A stretch of DNA of 64,000 bases from Tiliqua scincoides (taxonomy: Eukaryota; Chordata; Lepidosauria; Squamata; Scincidae): the NCBI RefSeq assembly GCF_035046505.1, contig NC_089823.1:26770388-26834387 (forward strand). The letters run 5' to 3'. A model generated the notes under the pieces. The model made no database searches. It saw only the letters and a program-made list of their open reading frames with translations, and had not been told where the DNA came from. The position numbers and the translations under genes are program-made. Below, one piece after another: positions 11,736-24,863 of this stretch. The stretch's first letter is position 1, and each line of letters starts with the position of its first letter.

Positions 11736-13039
11736 AGAGCCCTGGATTGTGGTGAATGTTTGATCCCATAAAATAAACTGAAAGAACTTAGTATATATCA
11801 CTTACGGAAAAGGCACAATGAAGAATAAAGGAACTGTAAAGGGTCAGAAGTGCATGACCAGTTACAGCATGACCCAGGGATAGGGTGGTTCTGCTGGTCA
11901 ACATAGGTGTTAGCAGCCCAAGTGGGCTGGTTGACTTCTGATAGTACACTTGGAAGTCTCCCATTCCTGGAGGAAAATATATCCATGTTTTCTCAGAATA
12001 TTTCTTGTACTTGTGGTTCACAGTGTGCTGCTGGAACAGGAGCGTAGGAAGCTGCAATCTCAGTCTGACCCTGGTGCATGCTAATCAGATTTTTTTAAAA
12101 TTTATATAAAAATATAAACAAAGAAAAATCTGGAGTTCTCCTAAAATAGCACACTGGGGTTAATGTAAAAATTAGAAACTCGCATTCCAAAATAAGCATG
12201 TATTGAAACTGAAGCGTTTATGAAAAAATTGACAAGATAATTAAGCTTCAGGAAACGTCTTTGATCAATCTACACAAGAAGAAATCATTTTTCTTTTGCT
12301 TAAGTTGTGTAGTAATTTTTTTTCTTAAATTCATTTACTCTTTGTTTGATGATATATTACTTGGAAGTTAAATATTTCAGTTTGTTCTTTGGGTCAGGTT
12401 CAGAGATACTCTGATTAAGTGAAGCATTTGAATTGCTTATTATAATTGAATATGATTAGTATCTCTGAAAGCTGTGGGTATCTTTTTTCCCGGGATTCTT
12501 ACTGTACTGAAATTAGGAGGCCCAAAAAGAATCCTGCAGTGCCCAGTCTGGTCTTCAGTGGTCCCTATCAGCTGTACTGATGGGCAAAGGGCCCAATTCA
12601 CAGTGAAGCACTGTGCGTGTTAGTGACACTGAACAAAAACCTCCAGTCCTAAACATAAGAGCTAAGTAGTCATGCATATGGGGCATTTCCTTTTTAGAGG
12701 CTGCAGGAGGAGAAGTTTCATCTCCAGAATCAAGGTCAGAGATTAACAAAGACCTTCCTGAAGCCCTTCTCATATTGGAGCTAACTTTGCATACAGCTAA
12801 CCAGGATTGCCTCAGAAACATAGTTTGAAGGCATGCAAAGTATGTTTTGATGCAATCCTCCAGTAATAACTCCCATAACACTGCATCCTTAATGTTGCTT
12901 CACTACAAGCACTCTTCATCCTCGGTGTGCTTAACAGCTATTGCAGCCAATGGAAACAGTGTGTTCTGGGTAGTGCAGGACCAGTCAGTGCCATTTTCCT
13001 GCCTTATTTATGTTTTTGTGGGTGTGAGTAAAGTAGAGG
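11736..13039. other. No gene recognised
   Basis: AT-rich from about 12085 to 12480. Short ORFs lack recognisable motifs or paired splice sites. Confidence 0.45.
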
Positions 13040-13486
13040 CAGGCCCCTGTATCCACAGGTCTGGTATCCACTGTTTCAATTATCCACAGATACGAGGACC
13101 TCCCCCACACTTTCCCCACAGAAGCTGCTTCCTGCTAACGTTTGTTAGCATCCCTCTAGCAGTACCATGCCTACATTCACATTCTTCATTTTAACCCATT
13201 TCTGTCCAGCCTACAGGCGTACACATTTTATCCCTGTTGCGTATCTGCAACGTTGGGGAGAAATGGCTTAAGCAAGAGTTCTTCAGTTCAAGCAAGCAAG
13301 CTCTTCAGTTTAAGTAAAAACAGCCATGCTGCCATCACTATGGATGAAAAACAAAAGTACTGTAACAGGCGCTGAGTGCGCACAGTGGGCTTCTATTAAC
13401 TGTATACAGACATTCCCCATATCTGTGGTTTCCTTATCTGCAGAGGGCCTGGACTGGAACCCCAGTGGTTATGGAGGCCCACCTGA
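13040..13486. mobile_element. Tigger-like non-autonomous element
   Basis: The left end CAGGCCCCTGTATCCAC and the inverted right end (CAGGTGGGCCTCCATAACC) are related, and both are followed by ATCCACAGATA/ATCTGTGG-type repeats. The termini resemble the Tigger (pogo/mariner) group. A flanking TA duplication is not clear. A TTAA MITE (13195-13267) is inserted in it. Confidence 0.6.
13195..13267 (+). mobile_element. 73-bp TTAA-flanked (piggyBac-like) MITE
   Basis: Flanked exactly by TTAA at 13191-13194 and 13268-13271. Ends are CCCATTTCTGTCC and GGGGAGAAATGGC. A second 73-bp copy is in opposite orientation at 27963-28035 with the same flanks, which fixes both boundaries. Confidence 0.85.
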
Positions 13487-13667
13487 ATATGCCTTCATCC
13501 CCACTAGTAGGAGGAGCTGTGACCTATTCAGTTCCTAGTTTAAAGGGTTGTGGATTGCGCTCTCTTATTTTGACTAAACTTCTCAGTTTTTTTCTGTGCT
13601 GTTGTCTTATGTCTCTCTGACAAAGCAGCCGTGACCAGTTGCTTCTCTTGCTTTATTTTGCAATATA

Positions 13668-13990
13668 CAGGGGTGAGTTGCTTAACAACCGTCTGCTTAA
13701 TGACGGACTGCATATACGACGGAGGTCAAAACACAACAAAGAGGCTCTTAATGAGGCAGTCAGGTCTCCCACAGTCTGCAGCAGAATGTGTGTTAACACA
13801 GCAAAGAGGCTCTTAAAGCAAAGAAGAGGCAATCTATCTCCAGTAGCCTATGCAGCCACCTAGTGTATGTCAGGGAGTGTCTGTTTACACAACAAAGGCA
13901 CTAGAGTGAAGTGAATGTTCACTTAATGACCTAACTGCATAACAACAGGAACAGGAGAACGTATCCCCATCTTTCAGTGATGCACACCTG
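13668..13990 (+). mobile_element. Tigger/pogo-like MITE with TA duplication
   Basis: Begins CAGGGGTGAGTTGCTTAACA and ends GATGCACACCTG. The flanking dinucleotide is TA at 13666-13667 and 13991-13992. Sub-terminal cttaatgacg and gcataacaacagg motifs resemble Tigger/MER2-type ends. A truncated relative is at 2280-2550. Confidence 0.85.
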
Positions 13991-13992
13991 TA

Positions 13993-15479
13993 TATGTATA
14001 AAATGATTTGTGTTACTCAGCTCTGCCCTGAATAAGTTTTGATTTTTTCACAACTCTGCTAGCTGTCTCTTATAGCACTGTTTCACGCAACTTTAGTGGA
14101 ATATATCCCCTACACTGTTGGAGGTATTGCTGCTGTATAGTTAGACCTAATGTGGCCATAGCACCAAATGATGGCTACAGCAAATTATAGGAAGGAATTC
14201 GCTCATGAAAGGGGAAGGAGGGAGTGGCAGGTGGAGGAGCACGCAAAGCTAGGGCACATCCTTGATCTCATGACTTGGAGATTCAGATTATGACATCTGA
14301 ATTAGACTTCTGTGTGCAAGGAGGCAACTAGTGCTTCCACCCAGAAACTAGATAATGAATCTTCCTTCCTCCCCATAAGTCTCACTCAAGTCAACCAGGA
14401 AGGAGGACCAGACAGGTCACAACTGGGATCACTGACACCCAGGTTCAACACAGCTTTCTGCTAGAGTGGAAAAAAAAAATCCCCAGTGCCAGAAGTTGAG
14501 AATGCTTCCTGACACTGCCTTAAAAAACAGAACATTCCTCTCACTAGAGGGGGTGAAGGCTTGCATTGTGTTTTAGGCTAGGAAACTTATTTAAACCTTA
14601 GACACACACAGCCCTGTTTCAGGAATTGCCCTCTACACCCTACTGCCACACTATCAGATGCAGATTGGTGTGATAGGAAGATGTACAGCTCAAACATTCA
14701 GGTATAAAGTTCTCCTTCTCTTTCCTTATGGAATCAAATGAAATGCAGCTCTTACTTGTGTGGTTTATTGGAATTGTTCACCCCCCTCCCCTTTGGTTTA
14801 GAAGTCAAAGAAGCGCAGAGCAGAACTACTGTCTTCGCTAAGCCAGGAATACACAAACCCAGGAGAACAAGATTTTCCAGGCTGTTGTCTTGGTGTGTTT
14901 GTTTGTTTTCTTCTGTGTAGTGCTGCTTAATAGCATTTTTGCTTTTTAACTTCACTTTTGCCTCGAAGCTACAGGCAAGTATGTGCTGCTCTGTGCGAAA
15001 TGCTTGTGCAATAAGTACAAGCAGATGTTTGAAGATAGGCTTTGAAGCAAAACTTTGCCCTTGTAGATTATTTCCTGGCAAACTGGGGGTGGAAACCACC
15101 CAGCCATTATATAGTAATACAGTAAATGTATTACTCATCCTAGAATGAGAACTAGGGAGAGACAGAGCATGCTGAGTGTTACTGTTGAGGCAGGAATCCA
15201 AATTGTAGATTTGCAATGCAGCCATGTAATTACACACAACTTTCATATGTTTTTGCAGCCACATTTCTGTCTAAATAATTCACCTACTGGACCGCAGCTC
15301 AATGACCATATCTACAAGCAAGGAAGCAAGAGCAGGAGAAAATCTTCTCTTGTCAGGTAGGAATAATGCCAGGGCCAGGCAGCTTTCCACAAAGCTGAGT
15401 GAGGCAATTGCTTCAGGCAACAGATTTTGAGCACCATTAAAAGAGCTGGGAATTGTCAGTTATTTACTAGCAGATCTTT

Positions 15480-15480
<1 letters not shown>
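13993..15480. other. No gene recognised
   Basis: Contains long chance ORFs on both strands around 14750-15260, with no domain motif and mutually overlapping. No splice-supported exon was seen. Confidence 0.45.

Positions 15481-15481
<1 letters not shown>

Positions 15482-15511
<30 letters not shown>
15482..15511. repeat. (AC)n microsatellite
   Basis: About 15 uninterrupted ac units. Confidence 0.95.
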
Positions 15512-15513
<2 letters not shown>

Positions 15514-15839
15514 GAGAGGGGTAGGCCAGAAGAAATACCAGCATCTGAATTTTCATTCTGAGGCAGCATAATGCCTTGGGCCTGCCTGAAATGATGTGAC
15601 ACTGAAGAACCCTCATTCATGGCTTGCTGCCAATAGTGCAGGCCATATGTGCATATCCAGTGGGAATGGGGGGGTCAGTATGAAAATGGCATGGCGGAAA
15701 GAGTTAAGACAAAAATCTTCACCACAGTTACAGTTCTGGAGCAGATTAGCTGCTGTCTCCACCAGTGAACTAACTGCAAGAGGTAAAAGAATTACTTCCA
15801 CATTAAGTCCATTTTCTAACGAGGGGTTTTGTGGTTGTT

Positions 15840-16110
15840 GTTAATATACCAGTTTTCAACAAAAGATGTTTACAATGTGGTTTACAGAGAAAAATCAACT
15901 AACTAAATGGTCCCTTGCCCTAAAATGGCTTACAAGCTAGAACGTATCAGAAGAAATACCAGCAAACACCCACTAGAAAAGACACTGTGATGGGGTGAGG
16001 AGGGACAGTGAACTCTCCTCCTGCTGAACATCAGATGAGCACCACTTGAAAAAGTGACTCTGCCAATTAGCAGGGCAGAGTTTTTGAACATGTAGTTTGG
16101 CCCCATTTAT
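15840..16110 (-). repeat. Interspersed repeat, probably a LINE 3' region
   Basis: The phrases tacaatgtggtttacagaga, tggtcccttgccctaaaatg and gacactgtgatggggtgagg match in style the 3' regions of common reptile LINEs read on the minus strand. The family is not proved. Confidence 0.4.
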
Positions 16111-16579
16111 TTATATAGCAGTATTCATATGCCACCACCATGGACTGAGAATGTCAGCTATCTACATGTTCATACTATTTGAAAAGCAACAGTGACTTAT
16201 TAGGGTCTTAAAATACAAAGTATCATTTCTATTTCTGTAAAATGATGCAGTCAGTTAATTGATTAAAAATATTATGCGATTCATCTGCTAAGATGTTTTG
16301 AATCAGGTGACAGCCATAAAGACCATAACAACAACCAATAATAGTCAGTTGCTCTGGAACTACCAAACCAAGAGGAAGAAGACACTGTCCTCTGGCACCA
16401 ACCAGAGGAATAAAGGCTACTGAAAGCTTGCAGCACTTTCTCCCTACCTCCCAGGAAGAACACCGTAGCAAGGGGAAAGACCAGCCTGGCTCCACCTCCC
16501 CATTCCATCCTTGCCAGAAAGAACTCTGCTCCATCTACCACTGAGGAAAAAGGACACATCCTACCAATGTACAACGCCT

Positions 16580-16738
16580 GGGTTTTAGAGGCAGCCCATC
16601 TCTGAATGCCAGGTGCAAGGCAATGGCAAAAGGATAACTTGTGTATGCTCCTAGAGGCAACTGGGGGGCCACTGGGAGATACAGAAGTGGGACAAGATGG
16701 GTCTTGGGCCTGATTCAGCAGGGCTCTTCTTATGTTCT
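16580..16738 (+). mobile_element. CR1-type LINE 3' UTR fragment
   Basis: Carries ctctgaatgccaggtgcaag, gacaagatgggtcttgggcc and cagcagggctcttcttatgt, the same 3' UTR as at 7000 and 29400. Confidence 0.8.
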
Positions 16739-16739
16739 A

Positions 16740-17810
16740 CCTGCTACTGTTCAGAGTAAGGTTCACAAGCCAATTGTATAAGCCAGGAGTGGGGGGAGGA
16801 CTTAAGAAGGAAGGTTAATTTCATGGCTGTACATGTTCTTTGAGTCTTTTTGTTTGTTTGGTGAGTTGTCTGTTCTACTTTCACTTTTGGAATCACTGCA
16901 GAGGAATTGCAGGCCCAGTTTGGATCAATCACAGGACTAGAGGTTCAAGGTTTTCCATCTGCCTTATGTGCACCATTCCCTCAAGAACAAAGGCCCACCT
17001 TTGTCCAGACACCTTTACAGAATGCAGGCAACCAGCAGGCATCACGTGATCCACCAGTGTACCGTGCATTACCTCCTGCTCACCCTTCTCCTCTAGGATC
17101 TGCAGCAAGGGCAAGCCTGATTATTCTTTTGAAATAACATTTTCATTCAGTAATTTATATTCAGGTTTACAATCCAAGAGCAGAAGGGTCCTATTCTGAT
17201 TGATCCAGACCTCCATCCCCATTAAGGCAAGACCACTTGTTGTGCCACTTCAGAGTATTTGATTTCTCTAGGGAGGGTGACTTCACCGTTGCCAGTGCCC
17301 CTGTTTTCTTATCCTGAAGTAAGTTGTGTTTGTCGTAGCTCTACTGGCATGGTTGTATACCTGTAAAATGCAATATCAAATTCCTTATGCTAACTAGACC
17401 ATTACAAGTGGAAACTCAGTGAAAACTCAAGGAGATAAGAATTAGGCAGAGCTCAAGCTGTCCAAAGCCCCTTCCAGATTTGTTGGCCGCAAATGGCCAG
17501 TCCCCTTCACTGTTCAGAGAACACCCAGCACATAGTGGCTCTAAGGAAGCAGCTTAAAAGAGTGTGGGGATGCTGAGCTGCAGCTGAGGACCTGTCAGAA
17601 CATGGAGATGGCCTCCCAAAGTTGACCTGCCTGGCATCATCCCTGTGTTGATGGAAGGGGGAGTAAGCATTCCTTTGTTGTTGTCTGCCAACACAGTTCA
17701 CCCCATCACAAGGCCAGCACATGTACACTGTCTTCTGTTGTCAAGAATATTCCCTCCCAACTTGAAGGAAACATACAGAAGAAGGTAGCTGGGATAAGAG
17801 GACACATTCA
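16740..17810. other. No gene recognised
   Basis: Only overlapping short ORFs were seen. Confidence 0.45.
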
Positions 17811-17820
17811 TCCCCTAAAC

Positions 17821-18295
17821 AAGTGATTCTCAAACGTTTTAATACTGGAACCCACTTTTTAAAATGACACTCTGTTTTAAAATGACACCCATCTTGCTTA
17901 ATGAGACTTTTAAAAAAAAGTGACCTAGAAAAAATATTTATTTACAAGTCATATTTTATTTTTTTTATTTATTTGCAAGTAAACTCTATCCATTTCTCAT
18001 AATGAAGCAGCCCTAACAAATAGCCTCAAGGTTTGATGGGCTTCATAATGTGACATAGCTTTCACCTGCCCCTACTTGGGGGGGAAAAAACAGAAGACAG
18101 ATAAACATTAATCTCCCTATAGTTACACAAGCTTGTAAACTGCAGGAGCTCAGCTATTTGCAGGGCAATTAGCCGCGATCTGGTTTTTGAATAGCCTCAG
18201 GGCTTGAGGCAATTAGGTATCTGATATTTCTATCACCTGTGTTTGTGGTGGCTCCTTAGGACCCACCAAGTGGGTCCATAGTTTGAGAAATGCTG
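17821..18295. mobile_element. hAT-like element with perfect 8-bp target duplication
   Basis: Left terminus aagtgattctcaaacg and right terminus tagtttgagaaatgctg. The duplication ccctaaac lies at 17813-17820 and 18296-18303. Interior words such as aacccactttttaaaatg and cctcagggcttg recur at 23449-23847. Confidence 0.88.
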
Positions 18296-18507
18296 CCCTA
18301 AACCATTCTGCAAGATATAAGGCTCTACCATGCTCTCTGCAGACTCCCTGCTTTTCAGCTCTTAGTGTTCTTATGCAGAAACAGAGGCTTACCAGTATAT
18401 ATACTGTATTGAGGATGCTTTGCCATGTCCAGTGTATTTAAACGTCTATAGGCAATGAGAAGTTTGCTCCTTAAACAAAATTGAGTTAAGATATACTAAC
18501 TAGAACA

Positions 18508-18650
18508 GCCTATAGCTTAGGAGTAGAACACATACTTTGAATACAGAAAGGTCCTGGGTTCAGGCACCATCTTCAATGACAGCATCTTAGGTTACAAGAC
18601 TGGGAAAGCCTGCTGTGAAAGAGCCACAATCAATACACAGAAAGTGCTAA
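18508..18650 (+). mobile_element. Degenerate tRNA-derived SINE
   Basis: ctatagcttaggagtagaac is an A-box-like segment and ggtcctgggttcaggcacc a B-box-like segment. It is a diverged copy of the SINE at 53743-53915. Confidence 0.55.
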
Positions 18651-18665
18651 TATTCATGAGATATA

Positions 18666-19472
18666 CAGGTGGAGCCTATTTATCCATGTTAGTTCCGTGA
18701 CTCCGCACGATTAACAAAAAATGCATTGTGCTAAATTCCATAGAGTTACACAAATACACTGCAGCCTGACGCTTCCGGATAGAAGGAAACTAAGGCAGCT
18801 GTTATCAATCCCCTCCCCTCCGCTCCCTACTCAGCCTTCTCCGTTGCCAGCTGCCCGGCTTCTTTCACATAGGATGCTGATCTTTTAAGAGTCCAGCCCT
18901 ATGCATTTCTACTCAGAAGTAAGCCCCATTGTAGTCAATGGGGCTTACTCCCAGGAAAGTGTGGAGAGGATTGTAGGCTAAATCTCATGCTTTGCTTGGT
19001 GGGAAGGCTTGCTTGTGCTGGTGATTGCCTGCACCATGGGGGAGGGGTGCTTCTGTTGGTGATTGCCTGCACCATCTCAGTGGGGAGGGGGATTTGGCAA
19101 ACACTCCCTGGGTTTTTTAAAGCAATCCCCTCTGTTGCTACCACACCTGCCCCTGTGTGAGTGAGTGAGTGAGTGAGCTAGCTATCTAGCTCCACATGTT
19201 CTGGCTACAGAGATTTTCAGCCCCCCCTTCAGCCTCTTTACTGGCTCAGGGGCTCCAAGAGTGTTACTGTTCCTTTGCAAGGGGAACCTCTTCCAGGGCT
19301 ATTTCCCTGCCTGGGCGAGGCAGAGCCTTTTTGCAGTGTTTTGGGCTGCCTGGAAATAGAGCGAGATGCCAGCGCAGGGCAAAGGTGTATGTGACTTTCG
19401 GTTTCCCCGCCCCATTTGAATTGAGACAAATCTGCAGATAAAAAAAATCTGTGGATAAATAGGCTGCACCTG
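18666..19472. mobile_element. Tigger/mariner-like element, 807 bp, TA-flanked
   Basis: Begins CAGGTGGAGCCTATTTATCC and ends with the inverted match ggataaataggctgcacctg. TA lies on both sides (18664-18665, 19473-19474). Inside are a fold-back element at 18893-18979 and a (gtga)n tract at about 19158-19178. No transposase frame. Confidence 0.85.
18893..18979. repeat. Short fold-back element inside a Tigger-like element
   Basis: The core tctactcagaagtaagcccc / ggggcttactcccagg folds on itself, with ccagccctatg and ggattgtagg ends. Confidence 0.7.
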
Positions 19473-19579
19473 TAGTTTAAAAATCTCTCTCAAACTCACA
19501 CTCAGTTGAACCCCATCTGTTCTAGTATCTTTGAACAGCTTCTCTTGATTAACTAGCTGCATCTTTTCCTGGAAAGAGG

Positions 19580-20215
19580 TGATCTGGCCACTATTGGACA
19601 CATCATTGTTATTGCAATTCTCCGTATGTGAGGTGGCCTTGAAAAGTATTTGGGAATTCAACATGCTGCTAACTACAGCTGCTAGAGTAGCTGCAGGGCC
19701 TTGTATGCAGAGCATCTTACACCCATTTTATTCAATTTTCATTGGTTTCACCATCTATTTCTGGGTGCAGTTGAAGGTACCTGTGCTTATCTTTAAAGTC
19801 CTAAGGATTGTAGGTCTAGCATATTTTAATAACTGCCTGCTCCTATACAACTCTGTGCACTTGTTAAGCTGGAGAGGTTCTGCTATGCAAGTCAATACCT
19901 TTTGCAGTTCAGCTGACAAGTAATGAGGCACAGGGATTTTTCTGCAGCACTGCCAAGGTCTGGCACTCCCTGTTAATTTAAGTTTGATCTGTCCTCTCTC
20001 TTCCCATCTTTAGAGGTTGGTTAAAATGTGCTTGTTCTATCATGCCTTCAATGTAGAGTGAGATGGAAGGCTTTCCCTTGGAAGGTTTGCTTCTGTGCTG
20101 CTTGTATTGTTTATTATGATTTTATTATAATGTGTTTTATAGGTTATGTTTTGAGCTGCTTTGGGAACTCTTGCAGAAAATGCCTTATAAAGACAAAAAT
20201 AAATCTCTGTTGCAT
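19580..20215 (+). mobile_element. L2-like LINE 3' remnant
   Basis: The translated fragment IKVPVL-type (LKVPVLIFKVLRIVGLAYFNN) resembles the L2 block VLLLTFKALxGLAPxYLxDLL. It is followed by a 3' end ttgagctgctttgggaactc ... ccttataaagacaaaaataaa. It is frame-broken and diverged. Confidence 0.6.
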
Positions 20216-20556
20216 GCAGAAAACTACAGGTTCAGTTTCTGGCACAATGCTTGAATTAGAGGACAGATACATGGCCCTTAAGGAAATCTACATGTCCTCC
20301 AGACTCCTCCCAATGTTAACCACATTGTGACCTCCTCCATAGCCTTCTAGAAACAGTAGCTAAGTGAGCTTCCCCCTGTCATAATTGGATAGCTCTTGGA
20401 CTGCTGGGCCAGTGGTCTCACTCATGTCAGTGTTGTAACATTTCTTTACATTTCTTGAGACTTCAGAGCAGAAAGTACATGCTCTTGAAGGCACCCATAT
20501 TTATAATCTGGCTTTATGTTTTATTTTATCAAATGGAACCCTTTGGGCTTAATCCA

Positions 20557-20706
20557 ATTTTCCACTGCTGATGTAGCCATGCCAACAGGGTGTGCACTGC
20601 ATCCTGCAGTGGGGGGCAGGATCAGAGGCCTCCCCAAGGCACAAAAAGTTTGTTCTCTTATCTCAGGGCTGCATCTGCACTGGAAAGTTGGATAGGACTG
20701 GGCCCT
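20557..20706 (+). repeat. Fold-back MITE, about 165-bp family
   Basis: ccactgctgatgtagccatg on the left faces ctgcactggaaagttggata on the right. The core is gcactgcatcctgcagtggg. Copies are at 37113, 54478 (inverted) and 59752. Confidence 0.7.
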
Positions 20707-20709
20707 TAA

Positions 20710-21835
20710 TGATGATTTTAAATTCTATAACTTTGTTTGGAGGTTAGTGCATAGAACCTGGAATGGTACAGTGCAGACTTGCCTTGTAATTGTAAATTTC
20801 TTTGCCTCCAGGTGTTACTTTTGTTCATAGGAATGCTCTCACAGATAACTAAAAATGGTCCTAATGGGGGAAGGATTGCTGGGCCTACTCAACATCACAA
20901 ATGGGTACGCCAAGAATCCAGAAGCAACTGAACTGAATCAGTTCCACAAGTAGATTTGAGCATGAATCCTTTCACATTGTTTGTCTTGCAAGAGGCTGAA
21001 AGGAACATTCCAATGAATGTGTAAACAAAATAAGGATAATGCTCTTCAATCTCATCTGACATAATTATTCTAATTGACCATCCAAGTACCTAATGAAATT
21101 GATCAGCAGCTGGTTCAGGACAAACAAAAAGGAAGTACGATTTTAACCAGCCAGTTACTGCCCCAGGATGCAATGGTGGATTGCTATGCTGGTTGGCTTT
21201 TTAAAAAAAAGTGTTAGCCAAATTCAGGAAGGATGGATATGTAATGGATAAGGTTCTTGAGTGCAAAATGAACCAGGTTCCATACATCAAATGCTGGAGA
21301 CAGGGACAGGAAAGGAGGGGTGCTATTGCTTTCATGTCCTGCTTGGAGGCTTCCCAGAGGCATCTTGCTTGTAGTATTGCTAGCCACTGTTGGAAACAGG
21401 GTGCTGGATAGATGAATCCTTATTCAGATCCAGCAAGGGTGTGTGATGTAAGCAGTACCTCTAGAATCTCTTGCAACATCATAGGCTATGCTGGAGTGCT
21501 ATTCTAAAGTTGTACACTGCATCACTGGAGCCCTTAAAACTATTGATTCTTCAGGAGACTGCTAGGGAGATCATGGCCAAATTACAAGTTTGTTACTTTC
21601 TTTTATGAAGCACTTTCAGTTAAATTTTTATAGCCCAATCACAGCAAATCTAGGCCCTTTTAAATCTTCTGGATTAATATGGCAAGCAGGTACTTAAATT
21701 CCTCCTATTGATATAAACGGAATTTATAACACATGTTTTGGTTTGTTCATGTTCATTGATATTATAATCAAGGTTTTTATTGAAGTTTTTGATGTACTCT
21801 TTTTTAAAAGTACATTTTAAAGTGTATTTTTTAAA
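20710..21835. other. No gene recognised
   Basis: No domain-bearing ORF or repeat end was recognised. Confidence 0.45.
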
Positions 21836-21839
21836 ATTG

Positions 21840-21901
21840 TTTTTACATGTTGTAAGCCACCCTGGGTCCCTTTCAGGGTGAAGGGCGGGATACAAATAAA
21901 G

Positions 21902-21955
<54 letters not shown>

Positions 21956-21957
21956 TC
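21840..21957 (+). mobile_element. L2/CR1-like LINE tail followed by (ATT)n
   Basis: tgttgtaagccaccctgggt ... agggcgggatacaaataaag, then about 16 units of tta. This 3' terminus is typical of reptile L2-type LINEs; compare 58935-59017. Confidence 0.8.
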
Positions 21958-21959
21958 TA

Positions 21960-23440
21960 TTGTTGGTGTTTGTGTATATTTTTTCTGCTGCTGTTAAAAT
22001 TATTTATTTGTTTTGTGGGCTAATACTACTGTATAGATTCCTTGATTTTAATTATGGAATTACTGTAGTATAGGAGCCTCCTTTAGAGCCTTTGTGATTG
22101 AAAGAAGGGTTATAAATGGAAAAATAAAATTAAGTATTTTTCTCCCTTTAAAAATCAAACATTTCTCCCTGAAAAAAGTACTTATTTGCTAGAAATGACA
22201 AGCAATAACTTAATATACTATGAAGAGGCCAGGGAGGATAAGAGACTGTTGCAAAAGTGAGACAACTGCTTGCTCATCTTGGGTGGGGGGAAAGATTGTT
22301 TGTCCTACATTCGCCTTCTTAACCACTTACAGATATATCTGATTGGAGCAGTGTCACTGCATGACAGCCTGACATATGGCAAAAAAAACTCACTTTGTTC
22401 AAAACAGGTTAAATTGTTTGGAATGCAGGAACAAAACAGAAATGACTCAAAGCAATCCAGAGCAGCAGTGCCTGGTAGAAACGATACTTTCATGCTTGGT
22501 TACAGTCATGTCACTTCCACAAAACAGCTCACCTCTGATGCCCTGAGTGAGAGCCAAGATTATACATATATTTTTTTCTTTCCTGTGTTTAACTGAGCAA
22601 TGGCTCAGTTGTAACCCAAAGTAACCTCTCTTTTGAGCTGCCAACACTGGGTGGCACTAAGTCGCTCTTCGGGACATCTGGGAAGCAACATTGAATGCAT
22701 AGCACACAAGAGAGACTTGGCTGGAGCCTGCCCTGAGAGCAAATGCTTTTTGTCTGAGAGACAGCTTGATCATATGGCTATTGCAGCAGAAACATCTGAC
22801 TCTAATGACACATTTTGTAATGCCCTTGTTTGTAGACAGCTGCGTTGCTACGCAAGAAAGGAACCCATGTTTTTTCAGCACTGCTGCTGTGACAATTTTG
22901 CTGTGGCCTGAATTTTAAACTTAAGGGCCTAGACATTGGATTAAATGCATGAATTTTTTTTCTTTAAAAAAAAAAAAATCTTTCTGTACAACTTTAGGAC
23001 AGAAGTGCTCATTTAGTAATACCAGTTCTAAGAATGGCAGACAACAGCACACTTCTCACAGCAATGCCCTGCTGGTTTGCAAAACATACATCTATGGAAT
23101 TTTTAAAGCTTTTACAAAAAATGGTTAGTTCTCTGGATGCTACACATTCCCTCTCCTCTGATAGCCATTAAAAAACCGCCACCAACCAACCAGCAACAGA
23201 GTTATCTTTGCACAGTAAAACTCTCCACCTCATGTTCTACTTCATTTAACCCATCTGATACATGCAGACAAGAGGTTGGATCCAAAAGTGCCCCTCTACC
23301 TGCAGTGGGGATCTTCTACTCATGGAAGGGTTGCTAAGCCACTTGCTAGTTTTACATGAAAAGTGTGAAACTAAATCTAAAGATGCAGCTTCTGATCACA
23401 CACAGCAAGCAGAATCATGAAAAGTGCTATAGAGCCTATA
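21960..23440. other. No gene recognised
   Basis: Short ORFs only. A poly-A/T stretch lies near 22952-22979. Confidence 0.45.
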
Positions 23441-23448
23441 TATTTTAA

Positions 23449-23847
23449 CAGTGGTCCCCAAACTTTTTAGCGCTAGGACCTACTTTTTAAAATGGCACTC
23501 TATTGGGACACACTTAAGTTTACCAGCCTTTAAAAAAAGATCTAGAAAGATTTATTTAGGACCTAATAATAACCAGAAAAAGGCCCTCAAACATTTATCT
23601 TTCAACATTTACAAATGCTTGCAAATTGCAGGAACTCACCTCCTTGCCTGGTAGTTAGCAGCTATCTTGAAAACTGCAGGAGCTGAGTTCTTTGCAGGGT
23701 AATTAGCAGCTACCCGAATCAGATTTTTGAACAGCCTCAGGGCTTGGGGCAATTAGTTATAAGATCTTTCCAACACCCTTTAGCAACCCACCAGAAATCG
23801 GGTCACAACCCACCAGTAGGTTCTGACCCACAGTTTGGGAATCACTG
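23449..23847. mobile_element. hAT-like element, relative of 17821-18295
   Basis: Termini are CAGTGGTCCCCAAAC and, inverted, GTTTGGGAATCACTG. Shares aggacctactttttaaaatg and cctcagggcttgg with the 17.8-kb copy. The flanks (tattttaa / ttctagaa) are too diverged for a confident duplication. Confidence 0.75.
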
Positions 23848-24863
23848 TTCTAGAATGTGAATTCTCGCACAAACACCAGCAGCCATTTTCCTTCCATTCA
23901 GGATCCAACTCATGCTATTGACATTTATAGGAGAGGTGCAGGAGTATCACCCAAAAGCAAGGGTGTTTGAGACTTGTTTGCATCTTGCAGACAGGCACCA
24001 TAATCACATCTGAAAATAGATAAAAATCTTAGTTACTATAGGTGTGTACAGAACATATTAGTCATGGTGGGTCAGAATTTATATTCATCAAGTGAAGACC
24101 TACCATCTCCTGCATTGTTTAAAATTATCAAGTTCAGAGCATAAGGAAGCTTTTGAAGTTAACATCCATTAAAGATGAATGAGGAAGTTACTACTTCAGC
24201 TGCAGCTGTTGCTTCAGACTTTTCCGGCTGCTGACAAGACAGAAGAGCAGCAAATTCCATTTGCAGGGGCTGCTTTACAGGCGAATGTCTTCAGCCGCTT
24301 AACCATTCCCAGCAAAAAAGAAAGGTTGCTGAGTGTGATTTCACTGTGCAAGGGCAGAAACTAGTTCTTGGTGTACGCAGTTTTGAATCTTGAAAGTCTC
24401 TGCACTCATTTTCTTTTAAAAATGTCTCTAGTTCTCATGGCTTCAGAGAGGGCAGCGTTTGGACAAGCTGTCCCTCCAGAGATCACTGGGTGGGTTTCAA
24501 GACCCAGCAAAGTCTTACGGGATACAGCCATGCTGTTGTAATTGTTTTTTGAAGGCCAATGTATTCAACTAGTCAAGCAAACAACAGTCAGCACATAGGA
24601 TGGCTGTGCTGAGGGTGTATACTTGCATATTTCACACTACTTTGCACAAGCAGAGAGAACAGATTCAAAGCGTAAGTTCTTTGACAACTTCTTTCAGTAT
24701 CTCCAAAAGGCCTGTTATAAGATTCCAACAGTATGCACATTTAAATGTACCAATAAGTAAATCAACTTAAAATTATAACTTATACCTGCACAATTGAGAA
24801 AACCACATGTTTTTGTGTTTCAGAGATTGGGCCTGCTACTTTCTTTCACTCAACACATTGCAG

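Noticed and set aside
14752-15264. 170-codon minus-strand ORF
   Set aside because: No motif, overlapped by plus-strand ORFs, no splice or regulatory context; probably chance.
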